Source of the DNA: JAUIAI01 sp045106815
Lineage (GTDB): Bacteria; Pseudomonadota; Gammaproteobacteria; Burkholderiales; Burkholderiaceae_E
Direction of reading: 5' to 3'
Assembly (NCBI GenBank): GCA_045106815.1
Contig: JBGCFG010000044.1
Coordinates: 15,074 to 79,073 of the forward strand
DNA length: 64,000 nt
In this document: one piece after another, positions 16,552 through 25,665 of the stretch
How positions within the stretch are numbered: the first letter of the stretch is position 1
Layout: each line of letters opens with the position of its first letter
The notes under the pieces: model-generated
The model's input: the letters and a program-made list of their open reading frames with translations, nothing else
Databases searched by the model: none
What the model was told of the DNA's origin: nothing
Position numbers and translations under genes: made by a program

Positions 16552-17301
16552 ATGGTTCGACATTTGATTCTGTTGGTCGCTTTAAACCTGACGGTAGCGC
16601 TTGCTCCTTCAAGCCTTGTTTGGGCGGATGAGGCCTTGTCGGCAGTACAGGAGGAGCAGTGGACGATTGGCATCAATCTCAACGACACCGTCAGACTTGG
16701 GGCGTTGCTGCAGGAGCATCTGCGCGCCAAAGGTGAACCGGACGCCAGAAACCGCAAGGGCAAAACCGCGCTCATGGCCGCAGCGGCAGGCAAAGATCTG
16801 CCATTGTTTAAGCGCTTGCTGGAAGCCGGCGCGGACCCTGCTGCAGTCAACGTCAAGGGCGCCTCCACGCTGATCTATGCCGCCTGGGGTGGCAACACGG
16901 GGATCATTCAGATTTTGTTGGCAAAGGCCGTTCCCCTGGAGCAAGCCGCTTCCAATGGCTGGACAGCGGTGATGATGGCCGCCGCCAAGGGGCATCAAGA
17001 CACGCTGGCCTTGTTATTGGCTGCCGGGGCACAGGCGGACTCGCGCGATGTCTATGGATGGACGCCTTTAATGCGGGCGAGCAACCTGGGCCGGTTGGGC
17101 ACCGCAAAGATTCTGCTTGCCAAAGGAGGTGCCGACGTCAATGCGTTTAACACCCGCGGACAGACGGCCATGCACCTCGCTGCCGCAGGTGAATTCCGTA
17201 AGCTCTACCAAGTTTTGCTGGCGGCCGGCGGCAATCCGGATCTGGCCGATTTCAAAGGCCGCACGCCGCGCGAAATTGCACTAGCTGTTGGTCTGCAATG
17301 A
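16552..17301 (+). CDS. exported ankyrin-repeat protein
   Basis: The protein has 249 residues from the ATG at 16552, with a Sec signal peptide (LILLVALNLTVALAPSSLVWA) and then about six ankyrin repeats. Each repeat has the usual G-x-TALM/TPLM ... LL-x-AGA-x-x core. Length and layout match small periplasmic ankyrin proteins of proteobacteria, which are protein-binding scaffolds; in some species such a protein supports a neighbouring periplasmic redox enzyme. It is divergent from the formate dehydrogenase cluster with a 170-base shared upstream region, so a link with that enzyme is plausible but only inferred from position. Upstream ATG choices at 16438 and 16513 overlap DUF3305 and are not preferred. 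Confidence 0.85.
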   Translation: MVRHLILLVALNLTVALAPSSLVWADEALSAVQEEQWTIGINLNDTVRLGALLQEHLRAKGEPDARNRKGKTALMAAAAGKDLPLFKRLLEAGADPAAVNVKGASTLIYAAWGGNTGIIQILLAKAVPLEQAASNGWTAVMMAAAKGHQDTLALLLAAGAQADSRDVYGWTPLMRASNLGRLGTAKILLAKGGADVNAFNTRGQTAMHLAAAGEFRKLYQVLLAAGGNPDLADFKGRTPREIALAVGLQ

Positions 17302-17317
17302 TCGAGGTCGCGGCTGC

Positions 17318-18103
17318 CTAGCCACACTGTATGCGGTTTTGGGTGAACTCGTCACCAGGCATCACAACCGCTTCTTGCGTAACGGGGGCAAGGTAGCCAT
17401 CGCCTTCATGTTGAATCATCAGGCGATTGCCAAATTCTTCAAAGTAGCGATCAAACAAATCTCCGCCGTAAACGCCTGTTGCGACCAACTGCCCCTGCAT
17501 TTCGATCAATTCGATGGCTGCCAGTGGCTGTGGTGCGGGGCCTGACATCACGCGAGCTCCTTGCGCCGGATCGTAGATACTGTGCTCCGAGCAGCATTGG
17601 ATGATGCCGGCCTTTTGCTCGACGGCTTTGGTTTTCTGGTTATAAAAGCCCACCGGTTGTTCACGGTATCCAATAAAACTCACCATCGGCGATGGGTGTG
17701 TGAGCTTGTGGGCGCAGATGGCTGAGAATGCAACGATAGACTGGTCTTCACCGACGCCCCCTTTCCAGATGTAATCGCTGCCGTCGGCTTTTGCGAGGCT
17801 TGAGCCCCCTGCTGCAGGCTTGTCTAGCCGAATCAAAAAGCACGGTGTTGATTTAAACGGGTAGTGAAAGATGTACTCCTTGTTTACCTGGACGTTTGAG
17901 GCGCGCAGAGCCTGTCCGTTTTGATCGACCAGTGCGGCGGGTTCATATCGTGTCGCGGCATTGGCCGTTCGCGCGAGCGACGGCAGAGCGCAAGCCAACG
18001 CCAGGCCCGCTCTACAGCCGTTAAGAAATCGGCGGCGGTCGCCTGGGCTGGGCGCTAAATCGCCGGGGCTATTAACTGAATTGTCACCGGACTGTTTCGT
18101 CAT
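17318..18103 (-). CDS. exported Rieske-type 2Fe-2S protein with a stretched cluster loop
   Basis: This 261-residue protein has a twin-arginine-like start (DRRRFLNGCRAG, arginines 23-25) and a hydrophobic stretch ending in TANAA. The Rieske ligands are C130-A-H132 and C171-S-E-H174 (with an extra Cys170). Classic Rieske proteins have about 15 to 17 residues between the two ligand boxes; here there are 38, rich in aromatic and polar residues. Without bc1 genes next to it, it is likely an accessory electron carrier or an oxidase-type small subunit; the partner is unknown. The ATG at 18103 is used because a start at 18163 would run into the divergent arfB gene. It converges with the ankyrin gene 16 bases away. 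Confidence 0.8.
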   Translation of the reverse strand: MTKQSGDNSVNSPGDLAPSPGDRRRFLNGCRAGLALACALPSLARTANAATRYEPAALVDQNGQALRASNVQVNKEYIFHYPFKSTPCFLIRLDKPAAGGSSLAKADGSDYIWKGGVGEDQSIVAFSAICAHKLTHPSPMVSFIGYREQPVGFYNQKTKAVEQKAGIIQCCSEHSIYDPAQGARVMSGPAPQPLAAIELIEMQGQLVATGVYGGDLFDRYFEEFGNRLMIQHEGDGYLAPVTQEAVVMPGDEFTQNRIQCG

Positions 18104-18161
18104 CTCTGGCGGGCCTCGTTTTTCTTCGCGTGCGGCTTCAAAGCTACCATAAGGGATGACC

Positions 18162-18560
18162 ATGCCATCACAAGTTCATCCGGAAGACGTTCAGATCACG
18201 TTTGTGAGGGCCCAGGGCGCAGGCGGTCAGAATGTCAATAAAGTGTCCAGCGCTGTGCAACTGCGATTCGATATTCGCGCCTCCCGTTTGCCAGCCGACG
18301 TCAAAGACAGGCTGCTGGCAACCGCAGACCGGCGCATCTCGCGCGATGGTGTGCTGACGTTCAAAGCGCAACGTTTTCGGACCCAGGAAGCGAACCGTGA
18401 AGACGCATTGGCGCGTCTGAACGCGCTGGTGGCGAAGGCGGCAGTGCCGCCCAGAAAGCGAGTTGCAACTCGCCCAACATTGGCTTCCAAGCGTCGGCGG
18501 CTGGACAACAAACAAGCGCGCTCGAAAGTGAAGAGCCAGCGGAGCAGGCCTGACTACTAG
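18162..18560 (+). CDS. arfB: alternative ribosome-rescue factor ArfB (YaeJ family peptidyl-tRNA hydrolase)
   Basis: This 132-residue protein has the release-factor-like GGQ loop (GAGGQNVNK near residue 20) and a basic C-terminal tail of Arg/Lys (KRRRLDNKQARSKVKSQ) that in ArfB enters the empty mRNA channel. It frees ribosomes stalled on truncated mRNA by hydrolysing peptidyl-tRNA. The ATG at 18162 has AAGGG 6 bases upstream (18151-18155); the ATG at 18156 abuts that site and is less likely. It is divergent from the Rieske gene. A 16-base tandem duplication follows the stop. Confidence 0.92.
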   Translation: MPSQVHPEDVQITFVRAQGAGGQNVNKVSSAVQLRFDIRASRLPADVKDRLLATADRRISRDGVLTFKAQRFRTQEANREDALARLNALVAKAAVPPRKRVATRPTLASKRRRLDNKQARSKVKSQRSRPDY

Positions 18561-18590
18561 GATTGGCCAGATGCAGGATTGGCCAGATGC
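18559..18590. repeat. two perfect tandem copies of a 16-base unit
   Basis: AGGATTGGCCAGATGC occurs twice in direct succession (18559-18574 and 18575-18590), starting within the arfB stop codon and ending just before the stop of the histidine kinase gene. It looks like a recent short duplication between two convergent genes; no function is evident. Confidence 0.9.
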
Positions 18591-18597
18591 CTAAGCG

Positions 18598-21084
18598 CTA
18601 GTCGCTGGCATCGCTGACTTCGGCAAGATCAACCGGCAGCAGTGGCTCATCGCGAGTGAGCAATCGCTCGACTCGCAACGTTAGTTGGGATAAATCGATC
18701 GGCTTTGGCCAGTAAGCGTCAAAGCCCGCATCCAGGCCCGCCTGCACTTGTTCCGGTGCAGCATCAGCCGAGATTGCGACACAGGTCAAATTGAACAGGG
18801 TTGGGTGCGAACGCACGGCACTGATGAGCTCATAGCCATCCATCTCGGGCATATTGATGTCCGCAAGCAGGATGTCAGGACGACGCTCGATCAAGAAGTC
18901 GAGCGCCAGTCGGCCGTTTTCCAGGTGGATGACCTTAAAGCCATTACGGCGCTGCAACGCGTCGGTGATTAATACGGCGTTCAGCCGGTCATCTTCGGCA
19001 TACACAATCAGGGCTTCTCCGTCGGCCGTGGCACCGGCTGAAGGCGCTTGTGGCAAAGAGCCGGTCGCTGCAAGCCCTGACTTGGGAACTAATTGCTCGC
19101 TCTCGATTTTAGACCGGTCGGCGGCTTTTTCAAGGTGGAGGCGAAAACATGATCCTTTTCCTGGCGTGCTCTTCACCGTAATACGCCCCCCCATTGCCTC
19201 AGCCAGTGCCTGAGAGACGCTAAGCCCCAGACCGACGCCTTTCGCGGTCGTGGTGTTTTCGGCACCCAGCCGATTAAACGGCTGGAACAATTGCTTGATT
19301 TTGTCCTGGCTGATGCCGCACCCACGATCGATGATGGACACGCAGTATCGGTTATCAATATCCTGAACCACCACATGAACGGTGGAGTCGCGTGGACTGT
19401 AGTTCAATGCATTCGATAACAAATGTCCCAGTACCTGAGCCAGCGCGTGGGCGTCAGCCATGACGGTGCCGCCCCCTGTCAAAGTCGTCAAAGAGAGCGT
19501 GACCCCTTTGTCATGGGCGAGTGATCGGCCCAGGGCTGTGCACTCTTCAACCACGGTTGTGAGATCGACTTCCTGCCGCTGAATCCAGTTGTCCCGCTGT
19601 TCCAGGCGGGTCAGGTTAAGCATGTTGTCAATCAGATCAAGCAGTCGCAGGCCGGCAGTTTCGATGTGCGAAAGGCGCTCGCGCTGAGTCTCAGCCAGCG
19701 GAAAGACCGGGTCGCTCATCATGAGTTGAGCAAAACCCAATACACCATTGAGCGGAGTCCGTAGCTCGTGATTCACACGCGACATGAATTCTGTCTTCAC
19801 CGCGCTCGCCTGTTCGGCAGCCGTTTTGTCTTGCTGCAGTTGCTTTAACTCCGTGGCATCAGTGATAAAGCCATACCAGGCAATCATTCGGTTATTGGCT
19901 GGCTTAGGCATTGCGTATCCGACCAGGTGGCGGATCTCTTTGCCTGCAACAACCAGGCGAAACTCGTCTTTCCAGGGTTTCATCGAGCCGGCGGATCGCT
20001 CCAAAGAGCGAATGACACGATGGATGTCGTGTCGATGAATTTTTTCGACAAAGAGCTGGAAGTCTCTTCTGATGTCTGCTGGCTTGAGTTCACAAAGCTT
20101 CAGCACGCCATCGCTGACAAACGAGACATTTGATTCCTCAAGACTCGCTGCTTCAAGCTGGAAAAAGAACCCCGGCACATGACGCGCAACCTGAGCCAGC
20201 AGAATGTCTCGATCGGTTTCATGCTTTTGCCGCGACACCATCTCGAGCAGGGCGCTAACGCGACCACGCAGACCTGTCTGGCGGCCATGCTTATCAAGCA
20301 GCGGCTCAACTGAAACCTGCAACCAGTTGGGTCCTTCGGGCGTTTCCAACTGAATGAGCGTCGGATCAAGATGTTGGCGCTCACGCAGCAAGTCTGTCAT
20401 TTGCTGGGCGGGTTTGATTGGCCGGCCGCTACTATCGCAGACTAAAGCTGTGGGAAGTTTTTGTCCGATTTGCAGTTGCCAGCCCTGCATGGCGTTGGCA
20501 TCAACGTTCGCGGTTGACCAGGTGACCAATTGATCAGCGTCGATTTCCCAAAACTGGTCAACACTCAGGCGACTCATCTTGTTGAGCCGTGCCTGGCTCT
20601 GGCTGGCCCGCAACTGTGCGCTCCGCTTTTCCAGCAGGCCAGCTGCGATCTGACCGAGTCGTTCAAGCGCTTCTCGCTGTTCCGGCGTTAACTGATGCGA
20701 GGCATGATCGAGAACTGAGAACGCACCAATGACCTGACCATCCACAACCAGCGGTACTGCCGCATAGTGCCGCAGCGTAGGAAACTGAATAAACAAGGCA
20801 TTTTTTTCGTAGCCTTCGGTGACCGTAATGTCAGGCACCTCATGCAGGCGCGGGTCAGAAACCACCAGGTCGCAAAGTGTGCCGCGTTGCGGCAACTCTT
20901 TCAGCGTTAGGCCGTGACTCGCTACCACCCATTGAGTGGTGCCATCGACCAGACTGACAAGACTCATATCGCTTTCGCAAAGCGTCGCCGCCATCTCGCA
21001 GCAGCTGACCAGGGTTGGCTCCGTGTGCTCCCGCAAGCTGTGAATCAAGGTTGCAAGTTCAACAGGTCTGCTGAAGGCCGACAT
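18598..21084 (-). CDS. soluble hybrid histidine kinase (GAF-PAS-PAS-HisKA-HATPase-REC)
   Basis: This 828-residue protein has no membrane helix. The order is a GAF domain (about 20-155, with PLVVDGQVIGAFSVLD), two PAS-like domains (about 170-290 and 300-415), then the dimerisation domain with the phospho-accepting His439 in NHELRTPLNG. An ATPase domain follows (GCGI, then GVGLGLS at about 625), and a C-terminal receiver with Asp742 in ADINMP and the conserved Lys in WPKPID. It should sense a cytoplasmic signal, autophosphorylate, and pass phosphate to its own receiver, which needs a separate phosphotransfer partner. No response regulator or Hpt gene is nearby, so the output is unknown. The GAF part resembles those of cyanobacterial-type and diguanylate-cyclase-linked sensors. 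Confidence 0.92.
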   Translation of the reverse strand: MSAFSRPVELATLIHSLREHTEPTLVSCCEMAATLCESDMSLVSLVDGTTQWVVASHGLTLKELPQRGTLCDLVVSDPRLHEVPDITVTEGYEKNALFIQFPTLRHYAAVPLVVDGQVIGAFSVLDHASHQLTPEQREALERLGQIAAGLLEKRSAQLRASQSQARLNKMSRLSVDQFWEIDADQLVTWSTANVDANAMQGWQLQIGQKLPTALVCDSSGRPIKPAQQMTDLLRERQHLDPTLIQLETPEGPNWLQVSVEPLLDKHGRQTGLRGRVSALLEMVSRQKHETDRDILLAQVARHVPGFFFQLEAASLEESNVSFVSDGVLKLCELKPADIRRDFQLFVEKIHRHDIHRVIRSLERSAGSMKPWKDEFRLVVAGKEIRHLVGYAMPKPANNRMIAWYGFITDATELKQLQQDKTAAEQASAVKTEFMSRVNHELRTPLNGVLGFAQLMMSDPVFPLAETQRERLSHIETAGLRLLDLIDNMLNLTRLEQRDNWIQRQEVDLTTVVEECTALGRSLAHDKGVTLSLTTLTGGGTVMADAHALAQVLGHLLSNALNYSPRDSTVHVVVQDIDNRYCVSIIDRGCGISQDKIKQLFQPFNRLGAENTTTAKGVGLGLSVSQALAEAMGGRITVKSTPGKGSCFRLHLEKAADRSKIESEQLVPKSGLAATGSLPQAPSAGATADGEALIVYAEDDRLNAVLITDALQRRNGFKVIHLENGRLALDFLIERRPDILLADINMPEMDGYELISAVRSHPTLFNLTCVAISADAAPEQVQAGLDAGFDAYWPKPIDLSQLTLRVERLLTRDEPLLPVDLAEVSDASD

Positions 21085-21306
21085 TCCGTCAAGAGTCTCT
21101 GTGTTGTGATGGTTGTGATTTTTTGAACGATTGCAGTCTGACTACCCGTGAACCCAAGCGCGTCGTGGGACACCTTAACAATGACTGACTGGCTTGTGTA
21201 AATGCCTGACTGATTCACTGGAATCGTTTACAAATAGAAACTGATTCCTAGCTGTATGCGCTTGCAGTACGCGCTTGCAATAGCAGCCTGATGATCACAA
21301 GGCAGG

Positions 21307-22077
21307 TTATTCACCCTGAGCTTCATTGAGGAAGCGATCGATTTCCACGGCGACCTCATCGAGCTGGCCATTGAATTCATGGTCTGCTCCGTCGATTTCG
21401 ACTTGTTCGGATCCTGGCGCAAGCCACAACCAGAACCGCCGCAACCATGCCCAACGCAAAGTCATTTGGTGGCCTTCGCTCCCGTACACATCAAGGATGC
21501 GCGGGAAGTTGTCGCCTGTAGAACCGATTGAGCCGGTTATGCCTGTCATGATCCAGGTATCAAAGGGGGCGTTCTTTTGCTGTTCAAAGTACACATTGGC
21601 AATCCAGTGACCCACCAGGGCAGGTGCTTGATCATACCGACTGCGTAACCAGGTGGCGGCTGCATTGATGCGCTTGAAGCCATTGGGAAATGTGTTTGGA
21701 TATGCTTCGGCGCCCTCGCAGTCGCGTTCAACCAGCGGCATCTGCAGCGCCAGTACTGGGTAGCCCAATTCGCTCAGAGATAATGCCAAGTCGGTCATGA
21801 AGTGACTGGCAAGCGTTTGCCCCGGTCCGTGAGCAATCACAAAAGGTTTTTTATCTGTGCTGCCTTCGTAGTACATCGCGAGAAAAGAGCGCGACTCCTG
21901 ACCGTCGGCAAGCGAAATGTCGGTTGGTTCTCCGTCAAACGCTGCAAGCCTAACTTCTTCTGCGACACCCGCCTCTCGAACTGGGTCGAGTTTGCAGTCT
22001 GATGCGTTGGCCGAGCTGGCTAGTGCGAACCAAACAGCGCAAAACAGTGCCTTGTTAAGTTGCTGGCGAAACGACAT
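21307..22077 (-). CDS. exported alpha/beta-hydrolase-fold protein lacking the usual nucleophile
   Basis: This 256-residue protein has a signal peptide ending in ANA-SD. Fold markers are present: the loop VIAHGPGQ at about 78, and GADHEFNG with a candidate catalytic His near the C-terminus. The nucleophile elbow, normally G-x-S-x-G, reads GHWIAN, so the serine is replaced by tryptophan. It resembles exported unknown-function hydrolase-fold families such as DUF3530, so a non-enzymatic or altered role is likely. The gene follows valS after 11 bases on the same strand and probably shares its transcript. Confidence 0.7.
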   Translation of the reverse strand: MSFRQQLNKALFCAVWFALASSANASDCKLDPVREAGVAEEVRLAAFDGEPTDISLADGQESRSFLAMYYEGSTDKKPFVIAHGPGQTLASHFMTDLALSLSELGYPVLALQMPLVERDCEGAEAYPNTFPNGFKRINAAATWLRSRYDQAPALVGHWIANVYFEQQKNAPFDTWIMTGITGSIGSTGDNFPRILDVYGSEGHQMTLRWAWLRRFWLWLAPGSEQVEIDGADHEFNGQLDEVAVEIDRFLNEAQGE

Positions 22078-22088
22078 GACTGGCTACC

Positions 22089-25000
22089 TCAGGATTGACT
22101 GGCTGAAAGTTTTTCGAGTTGTTCATTGACGCGGCTAAGGGTTGACTCAAACTTGAGCAAGCGCTCGCGTTCTTGGGCGACAACATTTGCCGGTGCTCGC
22201 TCGGTGAAGCTGGCGTTACCAAGCTTCCCGTTTGCTTTAGTGATTTCGGTTTGCAGGCGAGCAGCTTCTTTACCAAGCCGCGCAAGCTCAGCGTCTCGAT
22301 CGATTTCGACCATCAGCATCAGCCGGTTTTCATTGACGATTTGCACCGGCGCGATTGAGTCAGCCGGCAGCTCCGACACAACATCAACTTTTGACAAACG
22401 CGCCAGAGCCATCAAATACGGTGTGAAGTCATTGAGCTGCTCGGCATTGCCGGTGGCCATGAGTGGCAGTTTCTGGCCTGGTGGGATGGACATTTCTCCC
22501 CTGAGTGCGCGGCAGGCATCAATGAGTGATCTGAGTTCAGCCATCCAGCTTTCGGCCTTCTCGTCGATCTTGCCAGGCTCTGTTTGCGGATAACGCTGCA
22601 CGCAAATAGAAAAGCGCTGGGCGGCAAGGGCTTGCTGAAGATCTTCTCCCGACAGCGTTTGCTCCCCTCGTTCGCCGTAACGGTGAGCGAGTGGCGCAAC
22701 GGCCTGCCACAGCGCCTCGGTAATGAACGGAATGATCGGGTGAGCCAGGCGCAGCACTGTTTCGAGTGTGCGAACAAGCGTTCGGCGGGTAGCTCTTTGC
22801 TCTGCGCCCGAGTCGCGGCCGAGCTGCACTTTTGCAATTTCCAGATACCAGTCGCAGAACTCGTTCCAGATGAATTCATAGATTGATCGCGCAGCCAGAT
22901 CGAAGCGGTACTCTAGCAACTGCTTCTCAATGTCAGCTTCAACACGCTGCAGGGACGACGTAATCCAGCGGTCGGCCTGACTAAAGGTGAGGTATTTTTC
23001 GTTCGTGTCACCGTCACCAGTGATACCGCATTGCAGTGCACTGTGAGGTTCCAGGCCGCAATCATGGCCTTCGCAATTCATCAAGACAAAGCGACTCGCA
23101 TTCCAGAGCTTGTTGCAAAAGTTTCGGTAGCCCTCGGCACGGCTGAGATCAAAGTTAATGTTGCGACCGGGTGTTGCCATGGCGGCAAACGTGAAGCGCA
23201 AGGCATCCGCGCCATGCGGCGCAATGCCGTCTGGAAATTCTTTGCGGGTTCGTTTCGAAATGCGTTCGGCGTCGCGCGGGTTCATCAGGCCCGTGGTGCG
23301 CTTTTTGAGCAGCGTCTCAAGGTCAACACCGTCGATCAGGTCAATCGGGTCCAGTGTGTTGCCCTTGGATTTCGACATTTTCTGGCCTTCGCCATCGCGC
23401 ACAAGCGCGTGTACGTAGACCTCTTTGAAAGGGACTTTATCGGTGAATGCAGTGGTCATCATGACCATACGCGCGACCCAGAAAAAGATAATGTCAAAGC
23501 CGGTCACGAGAACCGAAGAGGGCATGTACTGCTCGAGGGCGGGCTGTAGCACCGGCCTGCCTTCTTTAAAAGGTTCCTGCTCGTTTGCCAGGGTCGAAAA
23601 AGGCACTAGTGCTGATGAGAACCAGGTATCCAAAACATCTTCATCTCGCGCGATCGGGCCATCGTAGCCTTGTCTGCTTGCTTCGGCGCGCGCAGAAGCT
23701 TCGTCCCGTGCCACAAAGATGCGGCCATCGTGAATCGCGTTGCCTTGGTCGTCTGCAGGGTACCAGGCAGGAATCTGGTGGCCCCACCAGAGCTGACGTG
23801 AGATGCACCAGTCCTGAATATTTTCAAGCCAGTGGTTGTAGGTCGCCGTCCAGTTTTCCGGCACAAAGCGGATGCTGCCATCAGCGACCACGGCCAGCGA
23901 TTTTTCGGCAATGGATTGGCCAGCCAGGGGTGAGTCCGCAGGTCCTGGTTTGCTCATCGCTACGAACCACTGATCGGTGAGCATGGGCTCAACAATCTGG
24001 TTCGTTCGTTCGCAGCGCGGAACCATCAGTTTGTGGGCTTCAGTTTCTTGCAGCAGGCCCAATTCTTCAAGATCAGAGACGATCTGGCGCCGGGCTTCGA
24101 AGCGGTCCATTTGCCGATAGCGGGCCGGTGCATTGTCATTGACCTTCGCATGTAGATCGAGCACATCGATCATCGGCAGGTCATGCCGTTGACCCACCGC
24201 GAAGTCGTTGAAATCGTGCGCGGGGGTTACCTTTACAACCCCGGTACCGAACTCAGGATCAACGTAGTCATCGGCAATGATCGGTATCTCGCGCCAAATG
24301 TGCTGACTCGTCACCGGGTCTTGCTCAAGATCAGTTGCTGACAAGGGCAGGCGGATCGTCTTGCCGATGAGATGGGTGTAGCGATCATCTTCGGGGTGCA
24401 CCATCACCGCCGTATCCCCAAGCATGGTCTCGGGTCTGGTCGTGGCCACGGTGAGGTGGCCGCTGCCGTCAGTCAGCGGGTATTGAATGTGCCAGAGTGA
24501 ACCATTTTCTTCCGTGCTTTCGACTTCAAGATCAGACACCGCCGTCATCAGCGTGGGGTCCCAATTGACCAGTCGCTTGCCCCGATAAATCAGACCTTGC
24601 TGATACAGTTCAACAAACACCTCGCGGACGATGGCTGACAAGGTGTCGTCCATCGTGAAGTACTCAAGTGCCCAGTCAGTGGACGCGCCCATCCGGCGCA
24701 TTTGGCGGGTAATGTTGGAGCCTGACTCCTGCTTCCACTCCCAGACACGATCAACGAATTTCTCGCGGCCAAGGTCGTGCCGCGACTGACCGCTTTGCTC
24801 CAATTGCCGGCTCACCACAATCTGGGTGGCGATACCGGCGTGATCGGTACCGGGGAGCCACAAGGTGTTTTCTCCCTTCATGCGATGAAAGCGAGTGAGG
24901 GAGTCCATGACGGTTTGATTAAACGCATGGCCCATGTGGAGCGTGCCGGTCACGTTTGGCGGCGGCAACTGGATGCAAAAGGCATCGGTTTCTGGTTTGT

Positions 25001-25127
25001 CGCCCGCGGCAAAGTAACCACGCGACTCCCAGCGTTGATACCAGTCAGTCTCGATGGCGGTTGGCTCAAAGCTCTTGCTCAGGCTGTCCAGTAACGGCGT
25101 GCTGTTGGGGTCGGTCATTGTTGTCAT
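22089..25127 (-). CDS. valS: valyl-tRNA synthetase
   Basis: This class I synthetase of 1012 residues charges tRNA-Val. The ATP-binding signatures are present: HMGH in NVTGTLHMGHAF and KMSKSKGNT. The editing domain (about 210-360) that removes mischarged threonine is complete, as is the C-terminal coiled coil (the last 65 residues, rich in Glu, Lys and Arg heptads). The ATG at 25127, or the one 3 codons later, is chosen because the upstream gene ends at 25177; an upstream extension to 25226 would overlap it. No clear Shine-Dalgarno precedes either ATG. It is in an operon pepA-holC-unknown-valS. Confidence 0.97.
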   Translation of the reverse strand: MTTMTDPNSTPLLDSLSKSFEPTAIETDWYQRWESRGYFAAGDKPETDAFCIQLPPPNVTGTLHMGHAFNQTVMDSLTRFHRMKGENTLWLPGTDHAGIATQIVVSRQLEQSGQSRHDLGREKFVDRVWEWKQESGSNITRQMRRMGASTDWALEYFTMDDTLSAIVREVFVELYQQGLIYRGKRLVNWDPTLMTAVSDLEVESTEENGSLWHIQYPLTDGSGHLTVATTRPETMLGDTAVMVHPEDDRYTHLIGKTIRLPLSATDLEQDPVTSQHIWREIPIIADDYVDPEFGTGVVKVTPAHDFNDFAVGQRHDLPMIDVLDLHAKVNDNAPARYRQMDRFEARRQIVSDLEELGLLQETEAHKLMVPRCERTNQIVEPMLTDQWFVAMSKPGPADSPLAGQSIAEKSLAVVADGSIRFVPENWTATYNHWLENIQDWCISRQLWWGHQIPAWYPADDQGNAIHDGRIFVARDEASARAEASRQGYDGPIARDEDVLDTWFSSALVPFSTLANEQEPFKEGRPVLQPALEQYMPSSVLVTGFDIIFFWVARMVMMTTAFTDKVPFKEVYVHALVRDGEGQKMSKSKGNTLDPIDLIDGVDLETLLKKRTTGLMNPRDAERISKRTRKEFPDGIAPHGADALRFTFAAMATPGRNINFDLSRAEGYRNFCNKLWNASRFVLMNCEGHDCGLEPHSALQCGITGDGDTNEKYLTFSQADRWITSSLQRVEADIEKQLLEYRFDLAARSIYEFIWNEFCDWYLEIAKVQLGRDSGAEQRATRRTLVRTLETVLRLAHPIIPFITEALWQAVAPLAHRYGERGEQTLSGEDLQQALAAQRFSICVQRYPQTEPGKIDEKAESWMAELRSLIDACRALRGEMSIPPGQKLPLMATGNAEQLNDFTPYLMALARLSKVDVVSELPADSIAPVQIVNENRLMLMVEIDRDAELARLGKEAARLQTEITKANGKLGNASFTERAPANVVAQERERLLKFESTLSRVNEQLEKLSASQS

Positions 25128-25176
25128 GAGGAGGGGTGGGACGGGGGCTGCCGCGCTTGGGCGGCTTACCTGATGT

Positions 25177-25650
25177 TTACTGACGACGGTCTGAGCGTAG
25201 CCGGCTGAGTTCTTCTGCAATGGCACGGGAGACTGACTCGCGCACAGCCTGACGCAAGGTTGATTTAATCTCTGCCATCAGGCGCTCAGTACCGCGATCA
25301 ATCATCTCTTCAAATTGCTCCGCGAGAGGCCCTTCGACAAAACCGTCTGTCCGTCGCAGCATGCGCTGCAAGACGCTGCGCTCAACATCCAGTGAAAGCT
25401 TGCGCCACTGCTCGTCATTCAGGCCGTCGCTGGCGGCCGGTGTCTTGGCGGGTAGCGGTAGGACTTCAGTGAGCTTGGGTATTGACTCTGCGTCTTCACC
25501 CGGGGTGGCCTGCTTGGCCTCCTCAATGAATTGGCGCAAGTCGAGGTCTTTACCGAACGCCTTCTCAAGCGCGTCGTGCTCAGCGGTGCCTTCAGCAGGG
25601 AGGCCTTCGGTTTTATCGGCTGGCTGGTCTGGGTCGGTCGATTCACTCAT
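25177..25650 (-). CDS. acidic unknown protein between holC and valS
   Basis: This 157-residue protein is unrecognised. The first 80 residues are acidic and low in hydrophobics, probably disordered; residues 85-157 are helical with a heptad-like pattern (LQRMLRRTDGFVE, then IKSTLRQAVRESVSRAIAEEL). It has no cysteines, signal or membrane segment. A gene of unknown function sits at the same place in other proteobacteria (in Pseudomonas aeruginosa, from memory), which suggests a role linked to HolC or simply operon conservation. It starts 15 bases after holC, leaving a clear operon position. Confidence 0.75.
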   Translation of the reverse strand: MSESTDPDQPADKTEGLPAEGTAEHDALEKAFGKDLDLRQFIEEAKQATPGEDAESIPKLTEVLPLPAKTPAASDGLNDEQWRKLSLDVERSVLQRMLRRTDGFVEGPLAEQFEEMIDRGTERLMAEIKSTLRQAVRESVSRAIAEELSRLRSDRRQ

Positions 25651-25665
25651 TGGTTGAGGTTCCCG

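Noticed and set aside
23031..23549. 172-codon plus-strand frame
   Set aside because: Lies opposite valS; no motif.
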